In this document: positions 8,171-14,412 of the stretch, in pieces | How positions within the stretch are numbered: position 1 is the first letter of the stretch | Layout of the letters: each line of letters starts with the position of its first letter | Assembly (NCBI GenBank): GCA_900765465.1 | Contig: CAAFRM010000002.1 | Coordinates: 1 to 22,087 of the forward strand | DNA: 22,087 nucleotides | Reading direction: 5' to 3' | Origin: an uncultured Prevotella sp. | Lineage (GTDB): Bacteria > Bacteroidota > Bacteroidia > Bacteroidales > Bacteroidaceae | Notes under the pieces: generated by a model | Database searches by the model: none | Told to the model about the DNA's origin: nothing | What the model saw: only the letters and a program-made list of their open reading frames with translations | Translations under genes and position numbers: made by a program

Positions 8171-9373
8171 CTACTTTTCTATCTTCCTTTCTGCATAATC
8201 CTTGGTAGACATCTCGTAGATGAGCTTAAACCATATCAGCACGCAAGGCAAGGCCTTCAGGGCGTAAGGCTGCACATAGTTCTTGCGGATAAACGCTGGG
8301 AAAAGATCGGATGGCGACATGCTCGTCAGGATAAAGGCAAACACCATCAGGGCAATATCCCAGCGGCTACGCTTCCATGGAGCCGTGATATACCAGATTG
8401 CTACGCCCAGGAGAGCGATGATGTAAGTGCTCGATTCGCTGCCCGTGCTGAACAGGACTACAAACATCAATACCGATGCCAGGAAAGCATAGCGGAAGGC
8501 GATGTTGCCATACTGCCTGATACGCAGATAAGGATAACAGAACGCCAATATGCCCGGAACTATCAGCCAAAGGTCGGAATAAGTGGCAACATGCGAAATC
8601 TTGCGCACCAAACCGAGCAAGGACTGGTTCTGAGCACAACTGAACATATTCTCCATATTCTTGCCCGTAAGGCTGACGTGCCACTCCTTATACTGGTCGA
8701 TGATATACTCCGGACTGGTTATCGCCATAGGCAGGACAAAGAACAGGACTGCCCATCCTATCAGTGCAGCCACAAACTTCACCTTGTGCTTGGAGAAGAA
8801 AAAGAATGCCAGCCCCACGATGCCATAAAGCTTCACGAAGGTTCCTATCATGATGAAGCAGGCTGCCGTAATATCCTTCTCTTTCTCTACGCAATAGAAC
8901 GAAGCGATGATGATGGCGGCAATGATGATGTTAAACTGGCTCATAAACAATGCCGTGAGCAACTCATGGGCACAGAACCAATAGCAGAATATCTGCTTGC
9001 CCTGACGCAACGGCAGCTTACGAATAGCCACAAATAGAGCCAGCGTCATCAGTACATGCCAAAACAGCAGACCCAGCGGATGGGGCAGCACGGCAAAAGG
9101 AGCAATGATGATGCTGAAGAACGGACCATAGTGGTTCGAATCGAAAAACTCCGAAGGATACTGGGCATACAATGATGTCTGCTCCCAAGCATGCCAGAAA
9201 ACATACTTGAATATTAAGAAGTTATTACACTTGTGGATTTTAGTCAATGCAGACACCACACCCAGAATCAACCAGAGTCCCAGCAGGGTGCGAGGGTCGC
9301 TAAAGAAAGGGCGACCGAAAAAGCGCCTGATACCTGCCAGCCACTGGCAATTCTCCATTTTTGTACTATCCAT
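8171..9373 (-). CDS. GT87/DUF2029-like polytopic membrane glycosyltransferase (GT-C fold)
   Basis: A 400-residue, highly hydrophobic protein with roughly eight to ten transmembrane segments. The first external loop contains the conserved-looking sequence NNFLIFKYVFWHAWEQTSLY followed by YPSEFFDSNHYGPFF (about residues 49-87). This matches the DUF2029/GT87 family of polyprenyl-phosphate-sugar-dependent mannosyltransferases. Such enzymes work on the periplasmic side using lipid-linked sugars. A GtrB/ArnC-type synthase that could supply that donor is encoded at 10804-11733 and has the same promoter architecture. Start: ATG at 9373; an in-frame ATG at 9358 is possible. It is the first gene of the minus-strand operon 9373-4323. 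Confidence 0.78.
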   Translation of the reverse strand: MDSTKMENCQWLAGIRRFFGRPFFSDPRTLLGLWLILGVVSALTKIHKCNNFLIFKYVFWHAWEQTSLYAQYPSEFFDSNHYGPFFSIIIAPFAVLPHPLGLLFWHVLMTLALFVAIRKLPLRQGKQIFCYWFCAHELLTALFMSQFNIIIAAIIIASFYCVEKEKDITAACFIMIGTFVKLYGIVGLAFFFFSKHKVKFVAALIGWAVLFFVLPMAITSPEYIIDQYKEWHVSLTGKNMENMFSCAQNQSLLGLVRKISHVATYSDLWLIVPGILAFCYPYLRIRQYGNIAFRYAFLASVLMFVVLFSTGSESSTYIIALLGVAIWYITAPWKRSRWDIALMVFAFILTSMSPSDLFPAFIRKNYVQPYALKALPCVLIWFKLIYEMSTKDYAERKIEK

Positions 9374-9410
9374 TCTATCTGTCTTGTTATGAATTACTTT
9401 ATTTAGGGGG

Positions 9411-9442
9411 CAAAATTACGCAAATTCCACGTAATTAGCAAA
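9411..9442 (-). promoter_or_regulatory. Bacteroidota-type promoter for the GT87-like operon
   Basis: Read on the minus strand: -33 element TTTG (complement of 9439-9442), 20-bp spacer, -7 element TAATTTTG (complement of 9411-9418), matching the TTTG-N19-21-TAnnTTTG consensus. The -7 element is 37 bp from the ATG at 9373. It sits back to back with the promoter at 9458-9488. Confidence 0.8.
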
Positions 9443-9457
9443 TAAATCCATATTTAT

Positions 9458-9488
9458 TTTGAGAAATCAGTTTTTTAATATACCTTTG
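9458..9488 (+). promoter_or_regulatory. Bacteroidota-type promoter for the GT4 gene
   Basis: -33 element TTTG at 9458-9461, exact 19-bp spacer, -7 element TACCTTTG at 9481-9488. The expected transcription start is only about 20-25 nt before the ATG at 9517. Together with the opposite-strand promoter at 9411-9442 it forms a compact divergent control region. Confidence 0.83.
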
Positions 9489-9516
9489 TCCCAATAATTA
9501 AAGAAAAAACAAAAAG

Positions 9517-10755
9517 ATGAACATAGGATTCGATGCTAAAAGAGCGGCACAAAACCGCACGGGATTAGGCAACTACAGCAGGTTTGTCATCAGGATTTTG
9601 TCGGAGAAATTCGCCGGCAATCAGTATCATTTATATACTCCCAAGCCTCATCGCATGCCCTATCTCCAAGAGATACCAACACTCAAGCACCTGTTTCTCC
9701 ATTTTCCGCCCCAAGGAATATGGAGCAGGATCCGCTCGCTCTGGAGAGTTTGGGGTATCACAAAAGATATACAAAAGGACGGCATCCAAATCTTCCATGG
9801 CTTGAGCAACGAGCTTCCGCTCAACATCGGAACTCCCGAGCAGCGAAAGATGAAGGCTGGCGGCAAGGGATGCAAATACATCGTCACCATTCACGACCTC
9901 ATCTTTATCCATACTCCCCAATACTATCATTGGATAGACCGGCAGATATACAACTTCAAGTTCCGCCGTGCCTGCCGGTGTGCCGACCGCGTGATAGCCG
10001 TCAGTGAATATACCAAGCAGGAAATCATGCACTATTACCATACTCCGGAAAGCAAGATAGACGTGGTTTACCAGGGCTGCGACCCTGTTTTTTCACAGGA
10101 AATAGAAGAAGGAAAGCTGCAGGAAGTAAAGGCAAGATACCAGCTTCCCGATAAGTTTGTACTCTATGTGGGAAGCATCGAGGAGCGAAAGAACCTGATG
10201 CTGGTGGCGAAAGCCATGGCAGAACTGAACAGAAGAAACGGAAGTCAGGGAAATCAGGGAAGTTTGGAAAGTCAAGGAAATCAGAATCAGGCACAGAATC
10301 AGGATGCAGCAGCCATTCATGTGGTAGCCGTGGGTCGCCGCACGGCCTATGTTGACCAGATACAGGATTTCCTGAAGGCACAGGGCATAGATCATCTGTT
10401 TCATTTCTATCATCAGGTGCCTTATGCCGACCTGCCATCATTCTACAAATGGGCATCCACCTTTGCCTATCCTTCCAGAATAGAAGGCTTCGGCATCCCG
10501 CTGCTCGAAGCCATCAACTGCGGAGTTCCTGCCATCGGATGCACCGGTTCGTGCCTGGAAGAGGCTGGCGGGCCAAACAGCATCTATGTGAATCCTGATG
10601 ATGCGAAAGGCATGGCTGATGCCATCTTACGCACCTGCACGGATGCCCCCCTAAGGCAGCACATGATAAGCGAAGGAAAAAAATATGCGCTCAACTTCTC
10701 GGACGAGAAACTGAGCCACGACCTGATGAAAGTTTATGAGAACCTATCAGAATAA
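9517..10755 (+). CDS. Family 4 glycosyltransferase with low-complexity Gln/Asn insert
   Basis: A 412-residue GT-B fold enzyme. It begins MNIGFDAKRA with the GLGNYSRF glycine-rich loop (17-24). The C-terminal nucleotide-binding half contains LYVGSIEERKN (about 215-225) and the E-x7-E motif EGFGIPLLE (Glu323-Glu331) of retaining GT4 transferases. The IHDLIFIHTPQYY and VIAVSEYTKQEI segments are typical of mannosyl-/rhamnosyl-transferase-like GT4 proteins. Residues about 242-263 form a Gly/Ser/Gln/Asn-rich insert that lies between GT-B core strands and is coded by near-repeated DNA; it is probably a surface loop. The gene is monocistronic, with its own promoter at 9458-9488 and a stem-loop terminator overlapping its last codons. 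Confidence 0.9.
   Translation: MNIGFDAKRAAQNRTGLGNYSRFVIRILSEKFAGNQYHLYTPKPHRMPYLQEIPTLKHLFLHFPPQGIWSRIRSLWRVWGITKDIQKDGIQIFHGLSNELPLNIGTPEQRKMKAGGKGCKYIVTIHDLIFIHTPQYYHWIDRQIYNFKFRRACRCADRVIAVSEYTKQEIMHYYHTPESKIDVVYQGCDPVFSQEIEEGKLQEVKARYQLPDKFVLYVGSIEERKNLMLVAKAMAELNRRNGSQGNQGSLESQGNQNQAQNQDAAAIHVVAVGRRTAYVDQIQDFLKAQGIDHLFHFYHQVPYADLPSFYKWASTFAYPSRIEGFGIPLLEAINCGVPAIGCTGSCLEEAGGPNSIYVNPDDAKGMADAILRTCTDAPLRQHMISEGKKYALNFSDEKLSHDLMKVYENLSE
10240..10305 (+). repeat. In-frame imperfect microsatellite (GGAAGTCAG/GGAAATCAG units)
   Basis: Units of about 9-12 bp such as GGAAGTCAG, GGAAATCAG, GGAAGTTTG and GGAAATCAG are repeated inside the GT4 gene, keeping the reading frame and coding for the Q/N/G/S-rich insert. 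Confidence 0.7.
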
Positions 10756-10773
10756 AGGTTCTCATAAACTTTC
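10728..10773. terminator. Stem-loop terminator overlapping the GT4 stop
   Basis: A perfect 17-bp inverted repeat: GAAAGTTTATGAGAACC at 10728-10744 and its complement at 10757-10773, with a 12-nt loop that contains the stop codon (TAA 10753-10755). The left arm encodes the last residues of the GT4 protein. There is no long T-run. It lies between convergent genes and may serve both. Confidence 0.7.
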
Positions 10774-10803
10774 TATTCTAATCCGATTCTTTAAGCCAGC
10801 CCT

Positions 10804-11733
10804 TTATATCCTTTCTTCGATAAAGTATCGAGGGCGGCGCTTCACCTCGGTATAAATCTTGCCGATATAAACGCCCGTGATGCCTACACCCGTGGTGATG
10901 ATGCCACCGATAAACCACATGGAAACGAGCAGGGAGGTCCAGCCCTGGATGGTCTTACCCTGGAAATGCTCCACCAAGGCAAAGATAATCATGATGAAGG
11001 CTACTAAAGTCATCGCCAGACCCAGGAAGGTGATAAACCTCAAAGGTGCCACAGAGAAAGAAGTGATGCCATCGATACTGAAGCTCAGCATCTTGGTGAG
11101 CGGATACTTGCTCTCACCTGCCTCGCGCGCCTTGCGGTCGTAATAGACGAATCCCTCACGGAAGCCCAACTGGCGGACGATGGATCTGAGGAAGAGATTG
11201 CGCTCGGGATACTGCATCAGAGCCTTCAGCGTGCGGTTGGTCATCATGCGGAAATCGGCATGATTATACACCGTCTCCTTATCCACACTCTGCATCAGCT
11301 TATAGAAAGCCTGGGCGGTGAACCGTTTGAAGAAGGTATCGGTCTTACGTTCCTTGCGCACACCATAGATGATATCCTTGCCTTCCTGCACCTGCTGAAC
11401 CATATCGATGATGACATTTTCATCATCCTGCAGGTCGGCATCGATGCTCACCATCGCATCACAATGATCCACAGCTGCCTCCATTCCTGCCCAGAGGGCA
11501 TTCTGATGGCCGCGGTTATGGGATAACTTGATGCCATGCACATACCTGTGCTCCCTGGCAGCATCCGAAATCATCTGCCAGGTATGGTCACGACTTCCAT
11601 CGTCAACAAGGAGCAATCCCGTGTCGGCGTCAGTCTCTTTCTTGATGTTTTTTATCAGATTGCCAAGCACCTCCAGGGTCTTCGGCAGCACTTCTTCCTC
11701 GTTGTAGCAAGGAATTACTATTAATATTTTCAT
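10804..11733 (-). CDS. Polyprenyl-phosphate glycosyltransferase, GtrB/ArnC/DPM1-like
   Basis: About 309 residues: an N-terminal GT2 domain followed by two transmembrane helices (roughly residues 233-257 and 268-294). Motifs from this start: ILIVIPCYNEEEVLPKTLEV, LLVDDGSRDHT (DDGSRD 44-49), SHNRGHQNALWAGM and catalytic DAD (98-100) in SIDADLQDD. This layout is that of inner-membrane enzymes that move a sugar from a nucleotide donor to polyprenyl phosphate (GtrB, ArnC, DPM1). A longer frame begins with GTG at 11751. I prefer the ATG at 11733 because GAGGAAGAAAG directly precedes it as a ribosome site. It may supply the donor for the GT87-like enzyme at 8171-9373; this is inferred. Confidence 0.9.
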   Translation of the reverse strand: MKILIVIPCYNEEEVLPKTLEVLGNLIKNIKKETDADTGLLLVDDGSRDHTWQMISDAAREHRYVHGIKLSHNRGHQNALWAGMEAAVDHCDAMVSIDADLQDDENVIIDMVQQVQEGKDIIYGVRKERKTDTFFKRFTAQAFYKLMQSVDKETVYNHADFRMMTNRTLKALMQYPERNLFLRSIVRQLGFREGFVYYDRKAREAGESKYPLTKMLSFSIDGITSFSVAPLRFITFLGLAMTLVAFIMIIFALVEHFQGKTIQGWTSLLVSMWFIGGIITTGVGITGVYIGKIYTEVKRRPRYFIEERI

Positions 11734-11773
11734 TCTTTCTTCCTCTTTCACGATACTTAATCTATATAGGTTG

Positions 11774-11805
11774 CAAAATTACGAAAAACTATCAAAAACG
11801 CCAAA
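11774..11805 (-). promoter_or_regulatory. Bacteroidota-type promoter for the GtrB-like gene
   Basis: Read on the minus strand: TTTG (complement of 11802-11805), 20-bp spacer, TAATTTTG (complement of 11774-11781), 40 bp upstream of the ATG at 11733. The element has the same -7 and spacing as the promoter of the GT87-like operon at 9411-9442. Confidence 0.8.
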
Positions 11806-11862
11806 TTATTTAAAGACTATCTTGTTTCTGAATTTCTCAACAACTTTTTATCTTTCATTTTC

Positions 11863-11893
11863 TTGCAAGTTAATAATATTTTTAGTACTTTTG
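11863..11893 (+). promoter_or_regulatory. Candidate distal promoter for the AAA-ATPase-like gene
   Basis: TTG at 11863-11865, 20-bp spacer, TACTTTTG at 11886-11893. It would give a roughly 160-nt leader. The rest of the 11752-12061 gap is AT-rich and shows no gene beyond a 10-codon ORF at 11953-11985 that I do not call. Confidence 0.55.
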
Positions 11894-12024
11894 CAACCCA
11901 TAATATTACATTAATATTCATACAGCATCATCACATTAATAATATTTAAACAATGAACAATCTTATCTTTGATAAAGTTTCATAAATAAATGCCACTAGC
12001 ATATCGACTTTCAAGAATATTTCG

Positions 12025-12032
12025 TAACTTTG
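12025..12032 (+). promoter_or_regulatory. Candidate proximal -7 element of the AAA-ATPase-like gene
   Basis: TAACTTTG fits TAnnTTTG and lies 29 bp before the ATG at 12062, a normal distance. No clear TTTG occurs 19-21 bp upstream, so this is weaker than the distal candidate in its -33 but better placed. Confidence 0.5.
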
Positions 12033-12061
12033 TACTCAGTCATTGCAAAAAGTAAAGAACT

Positions 12062-13831
12062 ATGGTAAGAGAAAGAAGAAAGCGAATCTATCGCAAGCGA
12101 ATACCTTATGGTATGCAGAATTTTGAGGATGTGATTGAAAGGGATTGCTACTATGTAGACAAGACTCCTTTCATCGAGGAAATAGAAGACTCTAATATGT
12201 ACTTCTTCTATATACGCCCTCGCCGATTCGGCAAGAGCCTTACCCTCTCCATGCTTGAAAATTACTATGACATCAACAAGAAAGACAAGTTTGATGAAAT
12301 TTTTGGCAAGCTCTATATTGGTGAGAATCCTACGCCAGAACATAATAGTTATCTCATCATCCATCTCAACTTTGCCATTATTGTAGGCGACCTAAACGAC
12401 TACAAGCATGGCATGGATAATTATTGCAGGACGCAGTTTAATTACTTCGTGGATGTATATTCTCATCTCTTACCAGAAGGTACCAAAGAAGGCCTCAACC
12501 AACAGGAAGATGCCGTCAACCAATTAAACTATCTTTGCACCCAAAGCAAAAAATCTGGTCAGAAGATTTATCTCTTCATTGACGAGTACGACCACTTCAC
12601 CAACCAAATTCTCGCACACAAGGAGCATGAGCAGAGATACCGCACCCAGACACATGGCGAAGGATATCTAAGAAAATTCTTTGATACCATCAAGGGAGCT
12701 GCAGGCGATACCTTGGCACGTGTCTTCGTAACAGGCGTTAGCCCTGTAACGATGGATGACCTGACAAGCGGATTCAATATCGGCACCAATTACTCTCTGG
12801 CTCCGGAATTCAATGAGATGACAGGATTCACAGAGGATGAAGTAAGAGATATGCTGGGCTACTACTCCAGCGTATTGCCGTTCAATCACAGTGTGGATGA
12901 ACTCATCAAGGTGATGAAGCCATGGTATGACAACTATTGCTTTGCCGAAGAGGAGTACGGAAAAACTACAATGTACAATTCTGTGATGGTACTTAACTTC
13001 TTAGACAAGTACATCCGCAACAACTACGACATTCCTAAGAATATGGTAGAGAGCAATGTACGCATCGACTATGATAAGGTGCGTATGCTTATCCGCCATG
13101 ACAAGGAGTTTGCTCATGATGCCAGCATCATCCAGCAGTTGGTAACCCAAGGATTCGTCACAGGTAAGCTTGTGGAGAATTTCCCTGCCGAACGCATCAA
13201 TGACCCAGACAACTTCCTGAGTCTGCTCTTCTATTTCGGCATGGTAACGATAGATGGCACATACGATGGTAGCACCAAGTTCATTATCCCTAATGAGGTG
13301 GTGCGCGACCAGATGTATACCTATCTCTTGGATACCTACAAGGAAAATGATTTGACCTATGATAGTTACAACAAGGGAAAGCTGGAGGCTCAACTAGCAT
13401 ATCATGGCAACTACAAGGCATACTTTGAGTTCATCGCCGACAGCCTGAAGCGTTACTCTTCTCAGCGTGACAAGCAGAAGGGAGAAGCATTCGTGCATGG
13501 TTTCACCTTGGCGATGACAAGCCAAAACCAGTTCTATCGCCCTATCTCAGAGCTAGACAACGATGGCGGCTATGCCGACATCTTCCTCTCTCCGCTCTGC
13601 GACATCTACAAGGACATGGTGGACTGTTACATCATCGAACTGAAATACTGCAAGACCAATACCGCCGATGAGCAGCTGCAAGTTCTCTTCAAGGAAGCCT
13701 CTGCCCAAATTTGCCGCTATGCCAATAGCGACATCGTCAAGGAGTCGGTAAAGACCACTAAGCTCCACAAACTCGTAGTTATCTACCGAGGAGCAGAAAT
13801 GGTAATGTGCGAGGAAGTAACGGAAGAATAA
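12062..13831 (+). CDS. AAA-ATPase-like / PD-(D/E)XK nuclease superfamily protein
   Basis: A 589-residue protein of the AAA-ATPase_like (PF09820) plus PDDEXK_9 (DUF1703) architecture common in multiple copies in Bacteroidota genomes. N-terminal hallmarks: IPYGMQNFEDVI, YYVDKTPFI, then RPRRFGKSL (52-60), a Walker A-like P-loop, and LFIDEYDHF (171-179), a Walker B-like segment with Asp174/Glu175. The C-terminal nuclease-like core shows GYADIFL (Asp506) and IIELKYCK (Glu526, Lys528), the D...ExK signature. All key residues are present, so it may be active as an ATPase-coupled nuclease. The biological role is unknown; a mobile-element or defence link has been guessed for the family but nothing here proves it. 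Monocistronic, ending in an 18-bp stem-loop. Confidence 0.88.
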   Translation: MVRERRKRIYRKRIPYGMQNFEDVIERDCYYVDKTPFIEEIEDSNMYFFYIRPRRFGKSLTLSMLENYYDINKKDKFDEIFGKLYIGENPTPEHNSYLIIHLNFAIIVGDLNDYKHGMDNYCRTQFNYFVDVYSHLLPEGTKEGLNQQEDAVNQLNYLCTQSKKSGQKIYLFIDEYDHFTNQILAHKEHEQRYRTQTHGEGYLRKFFDTIKGAAGDTLARVFVTGVSPVTMDDLTSGFNIGTNYSLAPEFNEMTGFTEDEVRDMLGYYSSVLPFNHSVDELIKVMKPWYDNYCFAEEEYGKTTMYNSVMVLNFLDKYIRNNYDIPKNMVESNVRIDYDKVRMLIRHDKEFAHDASIIQQLVTQGFVTGKLVENFPAERINDPDNFLSLLFYFGMVTIDGTYDGSTKFIIPNEVVRDQMYTYLLDTYKENDLTYDSYNKGKLEAQLAYHGNYKAYFEFIADSLKRYSSQRDKQKGEAFVHGFTLAMTSQNQFYRPISELDNDGGYADIFLSPLCDIYKDMVDCYIIELKYCKTNTADEQLQVLFKEASAQICRYANSDIVKESVKTTKLHKLVVIYRGAEMVMCEEVTEE

Positions 13832-13876
13832 GGCTCAGGTGAGATTGTCTTATCCACGGACAATCTCACCTGAGCC
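13832..13876 (+). terminator. Long stem-loop directly after the AAA-ATPase-like stop
   Basis: A perfect 18-bp inverted repeat: GGCTCAGGTGAGATTGTC at 13832-13849 and its complement at 13859-13876, with a 9-nt loop. It begins on the base after the TAA stop. What follows is A-rich, not T-rich, so it is either a terminator with a poor U-tract or an mRNA 3'-end stabiliser. Confidence 0.7.
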
Positions 13877-14001
13877 ACAAAAAACAAATTAAACAAGGTT
13901 GTTTAAAACAAAGTTGTTTAAAAATAGCATTTTTTACTGAAACTGCCATTAATCAACAATTTACGTTTGATATCATAAAGGGATAAACGGGGCATTTTTT
14001 A
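13877..14001. promoter_or_regulatory. Non-coding stretch with tandem dyads AAACAA(G/A)GTTGTTT
   Basis: Two 14-bp dyads lie head to tail 15 bp apart: AAACAAGGTTGTTT (13891-13904) and AAACAAAGTTGTTT (13906-13919). They look like operator half-sites for a dimeric regulator. A TACGTTTG (13962-13969) fits a Bacteroidota -7 element, but no good -33 element precedes it. No gene is visible. Confidence 0.45.
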
Positions 14002-14119
14002 AACACGGACAAATTGAATTTGTCCGGATGGTTGTCCGGTAGGCTTATAAAGCAACAGAAAATCAATAAGTTACGAGTGCTTGGACAATTTATCCGGACA
14101 AATTCAATTTGTCCGTGTT
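14002..14119. repeat. Perfect 28-bp inverted repeat with internally palindromic arms
   Basis: The 28 bp at 14002-14029 are exactly the reverse complement of 14092-14119. Each arm holds its own near-perfect dyad, CGGACAAATT-1 nt-AATTTGTCCG. Similarity continues inward imperfectly (GGTTGTCC at 14030-14037 against GGACAATT at 14083-14090). The right arm is followed by A then seven T (14121-14127), as in an intrinsic terminator. The same ATTTTTT also occurs one base outside the left arm (13994-14000), as a target-site duplication would. Possible identities are a MITE-like element, a structured RNA/terminator, or an operator array. An 84-codon TTG-started frame across it is not credible. Confidence 0.75.
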
Positions 14120-14127
14120 ATTTTTTT

Positions 14128-14329
14128 ATGAGAAAGGAAGAAGAAGAAAAAGGGGGTTACGGATTGAGACGAGAACCTGTTATCCAAGAAGCTACAACCT
14201 GGCACCCGAGAAACTATGATTTAGCACATAAGAACCTATGCTTTCCGACCCACAAAACTATGACTTAGATTTTTTAACACAATTTGCCCCAAATGGCTGC
14301 TGAATTTCGAGCCTTATCACATGCCGAAA
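14128..14329. other. Non-coding block with two AAACTATGA(T/C)TTAG repeats
   Basis: Within this gene-free stretch, AAACTATGATTTAG (14211-14224) and AAACTATGACTTAG (14255-14268) recur 44 bp apart, each preceded by an AACCT-containing segment. A purine-rich run (GAAAGGAAGAAGAAG) is at 14131-14155. Nothing else recognisable is seen. Confidence 0.4.
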
Positions 14330-14361
14330 TTTGGCGATTACAAAAGATTGTTGTATTTTTG
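14330..14361 (+). promoter_or_regulatory. Bacteroidota-type promoter for the DUF3987 gene
   Basis: TTTG at 14330-14333, 20-bp spacer, TATTTTTG at 14354-14361: a near-ideal match. Transcription should begin around 14367, giving a roughly 45-nt leader before the ATG at 14413. Confidence 0.82.
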
Positions 14362-14371
14362 CCCCCGCTTA

Positions 14372-14384
14372 CCGGATAGTCCGG
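14372..14384 (+). promoter_or_regulatory. CCGGA-TAG-TCCGG dyad near the transcription start
   Basis: A 5-bp inverted repeat with a 3-bp centre sits just downstream of the -7 element, where a repressor or a leader hairpin could act. The same TCCGG core occurs at 14023-14027, 14035-14039 and 14093-14097 in the upstream repeat block. Confidence 0.5.
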
Positions 14385-14412
14385 CAAACTAACAATTTAA
14401 ACACTAAAAGAT

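Noticed and set aside
8024..9037. 337-codon plus-strand open frame
   Set aside because: It is antisense to the GT87-like membrane protein and the start of the LTA-synthase-like gene. It starts in the pyrimidine-rich leader and has no family resemblance.
11953..11985. 10-codon ORF as a leader peptide of the AAA-ATPase-like gene
   Set aside because: It is too short, has no attenuator-like run of one amino acid and no alternative hairpins. Its start lacks a ribosome site.
13832..13876. Perfect 18-bp inverted repeat as a mobile-element end or CRISPR-like repeat
   Set aside because: It is single, directly after a stop codon, with a short loop; the simplest reading is a transcript end structure.
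14014..14268. 84-codon TTG-started frame in the repeat block
   Set aside because: It starts inside the 28-bp inverted repeat, runs through the T-run and a poly-purine stretch, and has no ribosome site or domain.
13877..14412. Origin of replication or complete insertion sequence in the dyad-rich gap
   Set aside because: There is no transposase, no DnaA-box cluster and no replication gene nearby. The repeats are better treated as a small element or regulatory DNA.
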